A stretch of DNA of 64,000 nucleotides from Psychrobacter pygoscelis (GTDB lineage: Bacteria > Pseudomonadota > Gammaproteobacteria > Pseudomonadales > Moraxellaceae). A program made the position numbers and the translations under genes. Below, one piece after another: positions 30,557-40,959 of the stretch (its first letter is position 1; the number at the start of each line of letters is the position of its first letter). Below the pieces are notes generated by a model that saw nothing but the letters and a program-made list of their open reading frames with translations, was not told where the DNA came from and searched no databases. The stretch covers positions 1-64,000 of the forward strand of contig NZ_RQRU01000004.1 in NCBI RefSeq assembly GCF_004335015.1, in the 5' to 3' direction.

Positions 30557-31927
30557 ATGAGCTATTTTGGTACCGATGGCATTCGTGGTCAATTTGGTCA
30601 GGCACCGATCACGCCCGACTTTCTCTTAAAGCTTGGCTATGTCACCGGTCAGGTGCTCATTGAAAATAATGCTCAGCCAGAGCGTAGACCTAGCGTCGTT
30701 ATCGGAAAAGACACGCGGCTATCAGGGTATGTTATTGAAGCTGCTTTGCAAGCTGGATTTAATGCTGCTGGTGTCGACGTTTATATGCTAGGTCCACTAC
30801 CAACACCAGCAATTGCTCACCTTACACGCAGCTTTCACGCGGATGCAGGTGTGGTGATTTCGGCGTCGCACAACCCCTATCAAGACAATGGGATAAAATT
30901 CTTTACGGCTGACGGGCGCAAACTGTCTGATAGTATGCAAGAGGCAATCAATACCAAGCTTGCTGCTATTTTAGACACTGAGAGTAAGTCTGATATTGTC
31001 ATGCCTATCCATGATCCCGCTGCATTAGGGAAAAATCACCGTGTCGATGACGCCAAAGGTCGCTATATTGAGTTCTGTAAGGGCAGCTTTCCTTATCAGC
31101 ATGATTTAAGCGGTATGACCATCGTTGTGGATTGTGCTAATGGCGCAGGCTATAGTGTCGCGCCGCGAGTCTTCCGTGAGCTTGGTGCCACAGTAATAGC
31201 GATTCATAATAAACCCAATGGCGTCAATATTAATGATGGCTGCGGTTCCACGCACCCTGAAACCTTGCAAGCAGCAGTGCTAGAGCATGGTGCTGATGTC
31301 GGTATCGCGCTTGATGGCGATGGAGACCGTATTGTCATGGTGGATGCGCATGGCAAAATCGTCGATGGTGATGGCATTCTTTTTATACTGGCAACCCAAG
31401 CCTCTACTCATGTCGCTGGGGTAGTCGGCACTCAAATGAGCAATATGGCGTTAGAGCTGGCACTTAAAAAGGCAGGCATTAGCTTTGATCGAGCTAAGGT
31501 CGGTGATCGATATGTCATGCAAGGCTTAGAGGCTCAGGGCTGGATCATCGGTGGTGAGCCATCAGGGCACATTCTTTGCTTAGATAAGAGCCGTACTGGA
31601 GATGCTATTGTGGCAGGGCTGCAGGTACTAGCGATTATGAAAGAGACAGGCAAGAACTTAGCTCAATTGACAGAGGACTTTACGCTATTGCCGCAAAAGC
31701 TGGTCAACGTACGCCTAAAAACCATGCAAGACCCATATGAGCACCAAGAGCTGGTCGATACTTTTAAGGCGGCTACGGCGACTTTAGAAGGTCGTGGTCG
31801 GTTACTCATTCGTAAATCAGGTACCGAGCCTGTCATTCGGGTCATGGTTGAGTCAGATGATGAGATCGAGTGCGACGTTATGGCTAATGAGCTGGCGGAT
31901 AAGATTCAAAGTGTATTAGGACAATAA
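30557..31927 (+). CDS. glmM: phosphoglucosamine mutase
   Basis: This 456-residue enzyme converts glucosamine 6-phosphate to glucosamine 1-phosphate on the way to UDP-GlcNAc. The phosphoserine loop is SASHNP with S104, the magnesium loop is DGDGDR at 253-258, and the sugar-binding GGEPSGH is further on. The C-terminal phosphate-binding loop is [12 protein letters not shown]. The N-terminal YFGTDGIRG is the GlmM signature and separates it from phosphoglucomutase. Confidence 0.97.
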   Translation: MSYFGTDGIRGQFGQAPITPDFLLKLGYVTGQVLIENNAQPERRPSVVIGKDTRLSGYVIEAALQAGFNAAGVDVYMLGPLPTPAIAHLTRSFHADAGVVISASHNPYQDNGIKFFTADGRKLSDSMQEAINTKLAAILDTESKSDIVMPIHDPAALGKNHRVDDAKGRYIEFCKGSFPYQHDLSGMTIVVDCANGAGYSVAPRVFRELGATVIAIHNKPNGVNINDGCGSTHPETLQAAVLEHGADVGIALDGDGDRIVMVDAHGKIVDGDGILFILATQASTHVAGVVGTQMSNMALELALKKAGISFDRAKVGDRYVMQGLEAQGWIIGGEPSGHILCLDKSRTGDAIVAGLQVLAIMKETGKNLAQLTEDFTLLPQKLVNVRLKTMQDPYEHQELVDTFKAATATLEGRGRLLIRKSGTEPVIRVMVESDDEIECDVMANELADKIQSVLGQ

Positions 31928-32056
31928 GTCAGTGGGGCTGTACAGCTCATGCTAGCCGTGGGCAGTTGTGAGAATTTAGCGTCTTAAGCTGTCAACTAAA
32001 TTTAGAATTATAACTGCTACAAGCATCAAGTTTGACGTTATCAATAGGAGTAGGAT

Positions 32057-32707
32057 ATGAGCAAAGACTTTACCGATCAGCGCCTCTCGTATGAGAAGGG
32101 GACGCTCGATAGCCAGCAGTTGCCTAGCGCGCCGCTCGATTTATTGCAAGTCTGGTTGGATGAAGCAATAGCTCAAGCAGTTCCGGAGCCGTATGCCATG
32201 AGTCTAGCGACCTGCGGCGCAGATGGTCAACCTGGGGTGCGTATTGTGTTGATGCGCGAGATCACAGAATCAGGTATCGTGTTCTATACCAATTATGAGA
32301 GTGCCAAAGGCCAAGATTTCACTGAAAATCCTAATGCTGAAGTCTTGTTCTTTTGGCATGAGATGCAGCGGCAAGTGCGTATCCGTGGTCGAATTACTAA
32401 AGTGGCCCAGACTAAAACTGACGCCTATTTTCATAAGCGCCCGCATGACAGTCAGTTAGCTGCTTGGGTTAGTGAACCACAAAGTGGCGTAGTATCGTCT
32501 CGTGAGGTGATGGAGGCTCGATTTGCTGAATTAAAGCAGCAATACCCTGAAGGCAGTCATGTGCCGACCCCAGAGTTTTGGGGTGGGTATGAGCTGAGCG
32601 CGCACGAGGTCGAGTTTTGGCAAGGTCGTGCCAATCGGATGCATGACCGCATTGTCTATAGCCAGCAACAAGGTGGTGGCTGGATGACCAAGCGCCTATT
32701 GCCGTAA
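32057..32707 (+). CDS. pdxH: pyridoxine/pyridoxamine 5'-phosphate oxidase
   Basis: This 216-residue FMN enzyme makes pyridoxal 5'-phosphate. It has the FMN-binding block GVRIVLMREI, YTNYESAKGQDF and a RQVRIRGRI core strand, and the signature EFWQGRANRMHDRI at the C-terminal end. Its length is that of E. coli PdxH (218). A GGAGTAGG-type ribosome binding site precedes the ATG. Confidence 0.96.
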   Translation: MSKDFTDQRLSYEKGTLDSQQLPSAPLDLLQVWLDEAIAQAVPEPYAMSLATCGADGQPGVRIVLMREITESGIVFYTNYESAKGQDFTENPNAEVLFFWHEMQRQVRIRGRITKVAQTKTDAYFHKRPHDSQLAAWVSEPQSGVVSSREVMEARFAELKQQYPEGSHVPTPEFWGGYELSAHEVEFWQGRANRMHDRIVYSQQQGGGWMTKRLLP

Positions 32708-32750
32708 AGTCTAAGCTTGCCATTAAAGGCTAGTCGAGCGTTTGCTAATA

Positions 32751-32788
32751 ACCCCCCCCCCTTTATCAGCCTATAAAGGGGGGTTTTT
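32751..32788 (+). terminator. intrinsic terminator of pdxH with a C10 tract
   Basis: A run of ten C at 32752-32761 plus TTTAT pairs with ATAAAGGGGGG at 32773-32783, followed by TTTTT. The C run is longer than the G run, so the pairing register is variable. Confidence 0.8.
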
Positions 32789-32909
32789 ATTCTTGGTACA
32801 GTCGGTTGTTTGAGCGTTTTAAAGCCAATTCTTTTAAGGTTTTCTCTACAACAAGATTGAGCTTAAGTAAAGTAAACTTAAAAAATCGTTGGGTGGTAGA
32901 GTTTTTGTA

Positions 32910-34286
32910 CTAGCGAGATTTTATCAAAGTATTAGACTCTGTATCGACGCTGGCGGTCACTGACATACCGGGGCGCAACTGATTGAGACCACTCTGATTG
33001 GCATCCAAGTCAATACGTACCGGAATCCTTTGTGCAACTTTTATATAGTTGCCCGTTGCTGGATTGTTAGCGCCCGCACTAAACTCGCTACCCGTGGCAG
33101 GTGAGATATTACTCACATGACCGCTGAAGGTCTGACCCCCTAAAGCATCAACGCGTATATTGGCAGGCTCGCCAATGTGAATATTCTTAACCTGAGTTTC
33201 CTTGAAGTTAGCAATCACCCAAACCCCATCAGGGACGATATACATCAGCTGCGTGCCTGCATTCACATATTGTCCGGGCTTGACACTGACCTGACTTAGC
33301 TGACCTGATTCTGGTGCGCTAATTATGGTGTTATCAAGGTTTAGCTGAGCTTGTTTGGCAGCAGCTTCAGCGTTTTGGACTTTGGCCTCTAAGGAGGCCT
33401 TACTGCCACTGGTCTTTTTAGCTGCTTCTATGGCGGCTTGTAAGTTGGCTTGGGCTTGCTGCACCTCAGCTTGAGCTTGAGCCAGCTGCGCTCTTGTGTG
33501 CATGACTTCTGCCTTTGAGACGGCACCAATCTCATCTAGACCTTCATAGCGTGCCACGTCTTGAGCGGCACTCGCCACGCTAACTTTGGCGCTATTTAAG
33601 TCGGCCATTCGGGCATTGATTTGCGCTTGACTGGTTGCTGCATCCTGATCATTCGTCGATAAGTCGGTCAATGTCACTTCAATATTGGCCTGAGCTTGCT
33701 CTAACTGCTGCTTAAAGTTGCGGTCATCTAATTTTACCAGTACATCACCGGCTTTTACCGCAGCAAAGTCATTGACCATCACTTGCGTAACATAGCCAGA
33801 AATCTGTGGGCTGATAACAGTGGTTCTGCCTTTGATAAAGGCATTATCAGTATGCTGAACAGTGGGGATAAATGGTGGCAGCTTCCAAGTGTATAATATA
33901 AGTAATACACCGATGACTATGAAGCTCACAAAGAGCAAGATACTGAGCCAAGACTTCTTCTTAGGAGACCAGCTTGCTGCTGAGGGGATAGGCTCTTTTG
34001 GTGGCCCGCCACCGTCCGTATTGACGTCAATAGTAATGTCAGCTGCTTGGTCCTTTCCTTTTTCTGCATCGCTCTTTAGCTTGTGATCGACTACGGGTAT
34101 ATTGGTGGTGGAATTAGCAGAGTTAGGCTTAGAGCTAGCAACTTTACTATGCTCGTCAACAGTCGATGATGAGGGACTATTGTCTGTCATCCCTCTAGTA
34201 GAGTCGGTCACTTCTCGATGGCTTGTCGAGCTTGTGTCGTTACGCTCTGACGCTATAGATTCTGCCGCTTTGGGCGCTGGACTCAT
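32910..34286 (-). CDS. EmrA/HlyD-type membrane fusion protein
   Basis: This 458-residue periplasmic adaptor links an inner-membrane MFS drug pump to an outer-membrane channel. A single membrane helix lies at about 113-134. A beta-barrel/lipoyl half follows (TTVISPQISGYVTQVMVNDF), then an Ala/Gln-rich coiled coil at about 195-310 and the second lipoyl half (IISAPESGQLSQVSVKPGQY). The Ser/Thr-rich cytoplasmic N-terminus of about 110 residues is much longer than in EmrA and looks disordered. It lies about 100 bp downstream of the MFS gene on the same strand, so the two form one efflux unit. Confidence 0.87.
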   Translation of the reverse strand: MSPAPKAAESIASERNDTSSTSHREVTDSTRGMTDNSPSSSTVDEHSKVASSKPNSANSTTNIPVVDHKLKSDAEKGKDQAADITIDVNTDGGGPPKEPIPSAASWSPKKKSWLSILLFVSFIVIGVLLILYTWKLPPFIPTVQHTDNAFIKGRTTVISPQISGYVTQVMVNDFAAVKAGDVLVKLDDRNFKQQLEQAQANIEVTLTDLSTNDQDAATSQAQINARMADLNSAKVSVASAAQDVARYEGLDEIGAVSKAEVMHTRAQLAQAQAEVQQAQANLQAAIEAAKKTSGSKASLEAKVQNAEAAAKQAQLNLDNTIISAPESGQLSQVSVKPGQYVNAGTQLMYIVPDGVWVIANFKETQVKNIHIGEPANIRVDALGGQTFSGHVSNISPATGSEFSAGANNPATGNYIKVAQRIPVRIDLDANQSGLNQLRPGMSVTASVDTESNTLIKSR

Positions 34287-34390
34287 CGGGATCTCCTGTC
34301 GGACTAAAACGATATTTATCTAAAAATGTTTCACCATCATTCATTACAAAGTGATGGCTAATAGGATGCTAGTAAAAGATAGAATTGAAA

Positions 34391-36094
34391 TTAGGATCTG
34401 TTCTCACGCATTTTGGCTAAGATCTGTAGCTCTTTGGCCAAGGGGTTGAGCTTCTTATGGCGATAATAGGCATAGTTCATCAGTAGCACAATGGCGGTAA
34501 GGGTGCTGGCCAGCGCTATGATGAGAAAAAGATCATTATAGGCTGCCACCATAGCTTCACGCCTTATGCCTTGAAGTATCTGTCCGCCAGCTATGGTACT
34601 TGCCTGTGTAATATCAGGCGTCATAGGCATCATAGCGCTGGTTGCGCCTTTGATTTGTGCGGACAGCACTGGGTCACCCCAATTCATGGTACTGATCATA
34701 TCTAAGTAGTGGGACTGGGTGCGAATCGTGGTAAAAGCCTGAATGGCGGCTGCTCCGGCGAGACCACCCACAGTTTGAGAGATGCTAAAAATCACTGAAA
34801 AGCTAATGATATAAGCTGGGCCATTAGCAATAGCACGAAACATTCCCTCAAAAACCATAGGACCCATAAAATAAATAGCGGCAAAGGCAATAATAAATTG
34901 ACTCAAATAAAACATCTCTGGCGTAGAGTCTATAGCTACCCCAGTATCAATCCACGCGCCGATAGCAATAAGGGTAACGGCAAAAATTACTGGACGACGC
35001 AGCTCTGTAGCATTGGTCCGCCAAGCACTAATGACCAGCGATAATATGCTAGCGACCAATATGACGCCATAATAGTAGATAAGTTGGTCGCGACCATAGC
35101 CCAAGGCATTTAATAGCCCCGCAGTACCAACGGTCTGCTCGGAGAGTAGCAGTCGTAGCATAGCGCCAGTAATCATAAAGGCCAATATAGTTCGACTGCG
35201 CATCCAGCGAACTTGTAACATCGGGTTTTTACGGTGAGTTTCAATCCAGAGGCCAGTGGTAATGGTTACTAGGGCTATCATCAGGGGAAAACCTAGCCAC
35301 GGCGTGTCCCACCATAATATTCGCCCTTGCACTAAAAATACCGCTAAAGACGCCAGTCCAATCGCCAATAAGGCAAAACTTAAGAAATCTAGCTTTTCAA
35401 ATACCTTTTGGGTGATACCTGGTGGCAGCTCTAATAAATTCATCGCCCCAAAGCAGATCAGTGATAGGCCAAATTGAAACAAGAACAGCCATTCAAGTTG
35501 GCCATCTGCTGCCATGTATGGAGAGACAATGCGTGATAAAGGCACACCAAACTGCAATAGACCAAAGCCTATAATCAGACCACTAATACGCTTGGCCGTC
35601 GGCATGCCTTGTAGGCAATAAAAAATAGAGAGAATGGTCATAGCACTGGCGACCATACCACTAAGACCGCGAGCAAACAGCTCTAAATGATAAGGGTCCA
35701 ACCAAGTGGACAAAGGCAGCCATCCTGATAAGAGCACATCACTACTGGCAAGCCACTGTAAGACATTAGCCAATAATAAGCATATCAGCGTGGCTTTGGT
35801 AAATAATGCCATACCGAACTGCTGACGTATCTTGTATAGCAGTACGGTAATACAAGCATTGGTCATATTGTACGCGACGGAGATCCAGCCGCCCTCTACC
35901 GGTGTTAATCCAAATACCCCTTGAATCTGACTCAAATTGGCCACCAGCAAACCATTTTGAAACCCAGCCGTGATGCCAATGAGAATGCCCACGAGTAGAT
36001 AGCAAAATTTACGCAGGGTGGGGTGGTCTGGATTAGCAGGCGAGCCGACCATGATGGGCTGCTCATGAGGCTTAAATTGATAGTCGGTGCTCAT
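34391..36094 (-). CDS. DHA2-type MFS drug efflux transporter
   Basis: This 567-residue inner-membrane protein has about fourteen hydrophobic segments, as in the EmrB/DHA2 group of proton-driven exporters. It has family features such as VEGGWISVAYNMTNACI in the first helices and SQTVGGLAGAAAIQ late in the protein, but is divergent from EmrB itself. A large loop with a Pro/Met-rich stretch lies near residues 490-515. The adaptor gene follows. No TolC-like gene lies nearby, so the outer-membrane partner must be elsewhere. The substrate is unknown. Confidence 0.83.
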   Translation of the reverse strand: MSTDYQFKPHEQPIMVGSPANPDHPTLRKFCYLLVGILIGITAGFQNGLLVANLSQIQGVFGLTPVEGGWISVAYNMTNACITVLLYKIRQQFGMALFTKATLICLLLANVLQWLASSDVLLSGWLPLSTWLDPYHLELFARGLSGMVASAMTILSIFYCLQGMPTAKRISGLIIGFGLLQFGVPLSRIVSPYMAADGQLEWLFLFQFGLSLICFGAMNLLELPPGITQKVFEKLDFLSFALLAIGLASLAVFLVQGRILWWDTPWLGFPLMIALVTITTGLWIETHRKNPMLQVRWMRSRTILAFMITGAMLRLLLSEQTVGTAGLLNALGYGRDQLIYYYGVILVASILSLVISAWRTNATELRRPVIFAVTLIAIGAWIDTGVAIDSTPEMFYLSQFIIAFAAIYFMGPMVFEGMFRAIANGPAYIISFSVIFSISQTVGGLAGAAAIQAFTTIRTQSHYLDMISTMNWGDPVLSAQIKGATSAMMPMTPDITQASTIAGGQILQGIRREAMVAAYNDLFLIIALASTLTAIVLLMNYAYYRHKKLNPLAKELQILAKMRENRS

Positions 36095-36644
36095 AGAGGG
36101 CTAACGCATTATATTGAAAGAAGTAACAATAACTACAATAATGAAAGTCTAAGCATTATTTATTGGGTCTATCGCTGTTAAATAAATAGCGACTGCATAA
36201 ATAACAACTATATAAATTATTAAATAGCTATTTAGGGGGGACTGAACGAGTAGGGTGTCGTTAGCAGCTACCTCCAGCTTAATAAAAGACATTGGACCAA
36301 TGATTATAGTACTGTAAATTTGCTATAGCGTTAGCTTTTGAGCTGACAGCAGAGTCTCGGGGGTTTTATCCGTTGATGAGTAGCCTTCGCGAAAATTAAT
36401 CTCTAAGATGAGATATAACAGACCCAAAGAGCCGGTAAATGGCTTACGATTATTCAACACGCCTTAACCATCTACTAGCGCGAAGCATTCGTGATTGGTG
36501 CTAGCATTGCCCTATCTTCTACCAAACCGACTTCTACTAAACCAAGCTGCTTATATAAAAGTATAAAAGCAAATGGCAATTAAACAGCCGTCATTAAGAC
36601 CATCAGAGTGAGCATAATCACAATAGCCATAACTAAGGACAATC
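36095..36644. other. intergenic region between divergent genes
   Basis: About 550 bases separate the efflux operon and the aldehyde dehydrogenase gene. No open frame or RNA gene is visible. Both promoters must lie here, but no regulator gene adjoins it. Confidence 0.5.
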
Positions 36645-38147
36645 ATGTCAATGCCATCAAACACTGCAAATAATGCTAATAATCCTGTCTTATATAAAGA
36701 TTTTCACCTTCAATACATCGCTGGTGAGTGGACGTCTGGTAAGGATGACAGCGTCAATACCAATACCAATCCATATAATGGGGCGACACTGGTAGAGATT
36801 AAGCAAGCCAATAAAGACCAGCTCAATGAGGCCTTTAATGCCGCCAAGGCCGCCCAAGTCGAATGGGCGCAGAAGACGCCTGCAGATCGCGCTCAAGTGC
36901 TGTATAAGGTGGTAAATATTTTTGATCAGCGTAAAGATGAGATCATCGATTGGCTGGTAAAGGAGTCGGGCAGTACTCGAATCAAGGCCATGGTAGAGTG
37001 GGGCAGCGCCCGAGCCATTACTCTTGAGGCAGCAAGCTTCCCTAATCGAGTACATGGTAAAATCCGGCCATCAAATATCCCTGGCAAAGAGAACTTTATC
37101 TACCGTGAGCCGATAGGCGTGATCGCCGTCATTAGTCCTTGGAACTTTCCGTTACACTTGACCCAGCGCTCAATTGCTCCTGCCTTGGCATTGGGTAATG
37201 CGGTGGTCCTTAAGCCTGCTAGTGACACGCCAGTAACTGGGGGGCTTCTATTGGCCAAGATATTCGAAGAAGCTGGCCTGCCTAATGGTCTACTGAACGT
37301 CGTCGTTGGAGCAGGTAGCGAGATCGGTGATGCTATCGTGACTCATGAGGCGTCAGGGTTAGTCTCTTTTACCGGCTCTACTGCTGTCGGCAAACATATC
37401 GGTGAGCTGGCCAATGGTGGCGATAGGATTAAACGAGTTGCGCTAGAGCTGGGTGGTAACAGCCCTTTTGTGGTATTAAAAGATGCCGATATGGAGCAAG
37501 CTGTTCGCGCAGCCGCTTTTGGTAAGTTCTTGCATCAAGGTCAGATATGTATCGCCATTAATCGAATTATCGTCGAAGACAGCGTTTACGATGAGTTTGT
37601 CAGCCGCTTTAAAGCGCATGTTGAGAGCTTAAAAGTCGGTGATCCCAGTGAAAAAGATACTGCTGTCGGCCCCATTATCAATGAGCAGCAGTTAGCGTCA
37701 CTCAAAGAGAAAATTGCTACTGCTAGCAAAGAGGGTGCGCAGCTGATCTTAGGGGGAGATATCCAAGGTCAAGTCGTTCCGCCGCATATCTTCACCAAAG
37801 TCACTCGAGATATGGACTTAGCAAAGAATGAAGTATTTGGTCCGCTAGTGGGGATTATCCGTGCAAAAGATGAGGCGGATGCATTGGCCATAGCTAACGA
37901 CTCTATGTTTGGTTTATCTAGCGCCGTATTTACTGAGGATATGGAGAAGGGACTACGCTTCGCTCGCGGTATTAAGGCAGGCATGACCCATATCAATGAC
38001 ATCTCAGTCAATGATGAAAGCCATGTTCCCTTTGGTGGGGAGAAAAACTCTGGTATTGGCCGCTTCAATGGCGAGATGGCAATCGAAGAATTTACCACCG
38101 TGCATTGGATCTCGATGCAGCATCAGCCGCGTCAGTATGCTTTTTAG
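36645..38147 (+). CDS. NAD(P)-dependent aldehyde dehydrogenase
   Basis: This 500-residue enzyme oxidises an aldehyde to the acid. The catalytic cysteine is C302 in GQICIAINR, the general base is E268 in ELGGNSPF, and the cofactor segment is [12 protein letters not shown] at about 160-171 with FTGSTAVGK near 245. The GQIC form and the general look point to the aromatic or benzaldehyde/vanillin dehydrogenase branch, but the substrate is not fixed by sequence. The gene is divergent from an efflux pump, with a terminator close behind. Confidence 0.88.
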   Translation: MSMPSNTANNANNPVLYKDFHLQYIAGEWTSGKDDSVNTNTNPYNGATLVEIKQANKDQLNEAFNAAKAAQVEWAQKTPADRAQVLYKVVNIFDQRKDEIIDWLVKESGSTRIKAMVEWGSARAITLEAASFPNRVHGKIRPSNIPGKENFIYREPIGVIAVISPWNFPLHLTQRSIAPALALGNAVVLKPASDTPVTGGLLLAKIFEEAGLPNGLLNVVVGAGSEIGDAIVTHEASGLVSFTGSTAVGKHIGELANGGDRIKRVALELGGNSPFVVLKDADMEQAVRAAAFGKFLHQGQICIAINRIIVEDSVYDEFVSRFKAHVESLKVGDPSEKDTAVGPIINEQQLASLKEKIATASKEGAQLILGGDIQGQVVPPHIFTKVTRDMDLAKNEVFGPLVGIIRAKDEADALAIANDSMFGLSSAVFTEDMEKGLRFARGIKAGMTHINDISVNDESHVPFGGEKNSGIGRFNGEMAIEEFTTVHWISMQHQPRQYAF

Positions 38148-38195
38148 TGGGGTTATGCTAAGAGAAACCAGCCCGAATTAAACAACGAGTAAATA

Positions 38196-38219
38196 GGCTG
38201 CCAATCGGTGGCCTTTTTT
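38196..38219 (+). terminator. intrinsic terminator of the aldehyde dehydrogenase gene
   Basis: GGCTGCC and GGTGGCC pair with two G-U wobbles around a four-base loop, followed by six T. Confidence 0.7.
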
Positions 38220-38308
38220 ATGACGGTAAGTTGCACGGCCAAAAACAGTAGGGTGCTAGCTTCTGTTGTTTGATTAAGTTAGCTATGTCGCACACGATCC
38301 AGCTCTAT

Positions 38309-38539
38309 TTATTTATAATTAAACCCTAGTATGACTTCGATATCTCTAATGGTCAGCTGTCGCACAAGGTGTTGCTCTGCAATGTCGAGTCGATTGAGGT
38401 GCTCCTTAATCATGATTTGAATAGCACGAGCGACCTCAGAGGTGGTGGCATAATACATCTGTGGGTCTTGTTGGGTGAGCTTGGCCAAAAATCTTTTGAC
38501 AATTTTGCGCCTTTTGATGGCGTCACTTTCATCGATCAT
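38309..38539 (-). CDS. small hypothetical protein, paralogue of the next gene
   Basis: This 76-residue basic protein is of unknown function. Its middle (LTQQDPQMYYATTSEVARAI) is closely matched by the neighbouring 78-residue protein, so the two arose by tandem duplication and both have been kept, which supports real coding. It is predicted mostly alpha-helical, with no signal peptide or membrane segment. The family is not recognised. Confidence 0.65.
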   Translation of the reverse strand: MIDESDAIKRRKIVKRFLAKLTQQDPQMYYATTSEVARAIQIMIKEHLNRLDIAEQHLVRQLTIRDIEVILGFNYK

Positions 38540-38580
38540 ATCGTTCTCATTGGGTTAAGTCATTATTAAGGCATCACATA

Positions 38581-38629
38581 ACAGTAAAGGCACTCTATCG
38601 TCCTAATACGGATCTGAGTGCCTTACTGT
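38581..38629. repeat. large inverted repeat between the two small paralogues
   Basis: ACAGTAAAGGCACTC and GAGTGCCTTACTGT form a 14-base stem with one bulged A and a 20-base loop. It lies between the end of the upstream paralogue and the start of the downstream one and may act as a terminator or mRNA-end structure. No T run follows. Confidence 0.6.
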
Positions 38630-38748
38630 GACATTCGCGCTGGTCTATTTTAATTGATGGCTATTATTGGGAAGCAAAAGGTGGTTAAGCTCAGCTCAGC
38701 TCGTTGCCAATCTTTGTCGCTGGTATACCTTTGTCCGTACACTAATCT

Positions 38749-38985
38749 TTATTGGTTATCATGATGATAGCTTAGAGTCTGCTCGATATCTGCAATGGTC
38801 ATATGCTTGGCTATTATTTGGTCTTCAGTGTGCAACTGAGCTTCATGCTCTTTTATCATATTGTGGATGGCCCGAGCTACTACAGCAGTGCTCGCATAAT
38901 ACATCTGTGGGTCATCTTGGGTGAGTTTGCTGAGCAGTTTTTCGACGATTTCATGTCTTTTATGACTGTTATGTTCTTGACTCAT
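38749..38985 (-). CDS. small hypothetical protein, paralogue of the preceding gene
   Basis: This 78-residue protein is of unknown function. The start at 38985 (MSQEHNSHKR) is preferred over an ATG 15 bases earlier because a GGAG ribosome binding site sits just before it. LTQDDPQMYYASTAVVARAI aligns with the other paralogue, as do the following IKEH and the IADIE/IRDIE near the end. It is helical and lacks export signals. Confidence 0.65.
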   Translation of the reverse strand: MSQEHNSHKRHEIVEKLLSKLTQDDPQMYYASTAVVARAIHNMIKEHEAQLHTEDQIIAKHMTIADIEQTLSYHHDNQ

Positions 38986-39059
38986 AATGATCTCCAGCAT
39001 ATAGCATATGTAAAGTAAGTGAGTTTTATAATTAAAGGCTAGGTAATCTGCTAGCTATT

Positions 39060-39110
39060 AACTGTAATAGGGTAACTAAGTAACTAAGTAATTAACTGAT
39101 TAACTAATTA
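39060..39110. repeat. low-complexity TAACTAAG-type tract
   Basis: A run of imperfect repeats of TAACTAAG/TAATTAAC upstream of the ankyrin lipoprotein gene. No function is evident. Confidence 0.5.
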
Positions 39111-39280
39111 AGTCGCTAAATAACATTAACTATAACAGCTAGTAGAGCATAGATAGTGTAAGCGATCGATAGGGTAATTACCGTTGTAATAAGTTATTAA
39201 TGATATGTCACTTGAACAGTCAAACAATTGCCCTTTAGAATAACACTTTCAACAATCTCAAACCCTATTAGAGTGACCTT

Positions 39281-40159
39281 ATGAAAATTGCTAAAGATAT
39301 GTATTTGTCTATTGGGCTGGCGTCGATACTGAGCGTGGGGCTGACAGCTGGCTGCTCCAATGTGAATCCAATCGCAGTAGAAAAAGCCGATACTAGCGCG
39401 CAAGTACCTAGCCAATCGCAAGCTACTGGCCAGTCAAAAGTTACTAGCCCAGCTGAAGCTAATAATAGTGCGACGTCTAATGTCAATGCAGCGCCGCCTC
39501 TACAGTCTGGATTCCGCTTTAGTGATGATGAAAACTTCGACATCGCTAATAAAAACAAGCTGGCACACCGAATCTTCTATGCTCAGCCATCCACAGGGGC
39601 TGATGCCAAATGGTTCGATGCAGTAAAACGTGGTGACTTACCTACCGTAAAATATATGGTAGAGAATGGCCAAGATATAGAGGCGAAAGATACGGGTAGT
39701 CTTGGACAAACCGCATTGGGCTGGGCGGCATTCATCGGTTACGAAGACATGGTGGATTATCTAATCGCTCAAGGTGCAGACCTTTATGCCACCGATAGAG
39801 GTGATGTCTATAATGTTATGAAGTCTGCGGTATTGGGTAAAAATACCAATATTGTCAAAAAAGTACATCGGTTACTAAATGCTGACAAGCCAGTGGACTT
39901 AAATGATCAGACCATAGAGAGCGATGGTGAAACATTGATTATGGTAGCGGCCAGTAACAATCGTCTCGAAACGGTGAAGTACCTATTGGCGCAAGGGGCA
40001 GATCCTAACTTGGTAGCGACGACACAAAATAAGAGTATGGGCTCGTACAACCAAAGCGCCTACTCCTATGCCTGTACTCGGGGTCATGTCGAGATGCAAA
40101 AGCTACTGGCAGCGAATGGAGCGATCAATCATCGAACCGGTAAGGCAAGCTGTGAGTAA
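39281..40159 (+). CDS. ankyrin-repeat lipoprotein
   Basis: This 292-residue predicted lipoprotein has a lipobox LTAGC with the lipid cysteine at C25. After a Ser/Thr/Ala-rich linker to about residue 75, ankyrin-type repeats follow: WFDAVKRGDLPTVKYMVENG, TALGWAAFIGYEDMVDYLIA, LIMVAASNNRLETVKYLLA and the final HVEMQKLLAANGA. Ankyrin repeats bind proteins, so this is probably a periplasmic or outer-membrane scaffold. The partner is unknown. Confidence 0.85.
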   Translation: MKIAKDMYLSIGLASILSVGLTAGCSNVNPIAVEKADTSAQVPSQSQATGQSKVTSPAEANNSATSNVNAAPPLQSGFRFSDDENFDIANKNKLAHRIFYAQPSTGADAKWFDAVKRGDLPTVKYMVENGQDIEAKDTGSLGQTALGWAAFIGYEDMVDYLIAQGADLYATDRGDVYNVMKSAVLGKNTNIVKKVHRLLNADKPVDLNDQTIESDGETLIMVAASNNRLETVKYLLAQGADPNLVATTQNKSMGSYNQSAYSYACTRGHVEMQKLLAANGAINHRTGKASCE

Positions 40160-40213
40160 AGATAAACTCATTAGCTGAGTATCTAAAGCCACAGTTTAAT
40201 ACAAACAATAAGC

Positions 40214-40248
40214 AAAAAGACGACTGATAGCTATCGGTCGTCTTTTTT
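40214..40248 (+). terminator. intrinsic terminator of the ankyrin lipoprotein gene
   Basis: AAAGACGACTGATAG and CTATCGGTCGTCTTT form a long stem followed by T residues; the A run on the other side may allow it to serve both strands. Confidence 0.8.
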
Positions 40249-40353
40249 GGTATTCAGCATAAGGTTTGAGCACTGCTGTGACTCATTAAGAATTAAGTCC
40301 TGCTAAGAGCCAATCTGTATTTTCGCTTCGGCGCTATTATTTAGCTCATTTGC

Positions 40354-40959
40354 TTATTTGACTTTTATAGAGGCTACTTTATCTTTTAGGATGATAGAGT
40401 CTCGATCAAGTCTAGAGAATCGATCGTCCTGCTCGTAGGTATAGACGGATAGATGGCGATCATCTTTACTGCCCTCAAAGGCCGTGATATAGGCAGTATT
40501 GGGCTGGAAGTCGATGACAGGTAGGGTGTAGTCACTTCTATTCCAAGCAGTGATCTGTCCTAGCTCAATGACGTGCTTACCGCTAGGTATTTTAACATCG
40601 GCCACGGCCATTTGTGCAGCATGTTGATACCAACCGACGCTGGTAAAAGGGTTGTAGGGCAGTTTTCGCACTTCGACCCCGTCTACTGCATAGATACCAT
40701 AGGGATTGGGCGCATAGCTACTGGCGGTACGATAGTCTGTGACTACTTGTAAATTGCTCAAAGTGGCATAGGGGGCTGTAGGGTCTGTTATAAGCTGATT
40801 CTCGTAAGCTCGGATTTGCTCGGATCTACTCAGATGCTTGACGTCGAGTTTGTTAGTGCTAGCAGCGCCGGTCATAGAGCCTGAGCCTGTGGTGGTACAG
40901 GCAGCTAGGGACAATAGACTACAGGATAGGAGGATGGTTAATAGTATTTTATTGGTCAT
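40354..40959 (-). CDS. hypothetical lipoprotein
   Basis: This 201-residue protein has a classical lipobox LSLAAC with C21 as the lipid site. The mature part contains ASSYAPNPYGIYAVDGVEVR and a beta-rich second half with IPSGKHVIELGQITAWNRSD and FQPNTAYITAFEGSKDDR, of a kind seen in small surface lipoproteins that carry a PEGA-like or DUF-type sandwich fold. No enzyme motif is visible. A GGTTT-rich upstream region lacks an evident regulator site. Confidence 0.75.
   Translation of the reverse strand: MTNKILLTILLSCSLLSLAACTTTGSGSMTGAASTNKLDVKHLSRSEQIRAYENQLITDPTAPYATLSNLQVVTDYRTASSYAPNPYGIYAVDGVEVRKLPYNPFTSVGWYQHAAQMAVADVKIPSGKHVIELGQITAWNRSDYTLPVIDFQPNTAYITAFEGSKDDRHLSVYTYEQDDRFSRLDRDSIILKDKVASIKVK

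Noticed and set aside
38667..39018. Two + strand open frames opposite the second small paralogue
   Set aside because: The - strand protein is conserved with its paralogue; the opposite frames are not.
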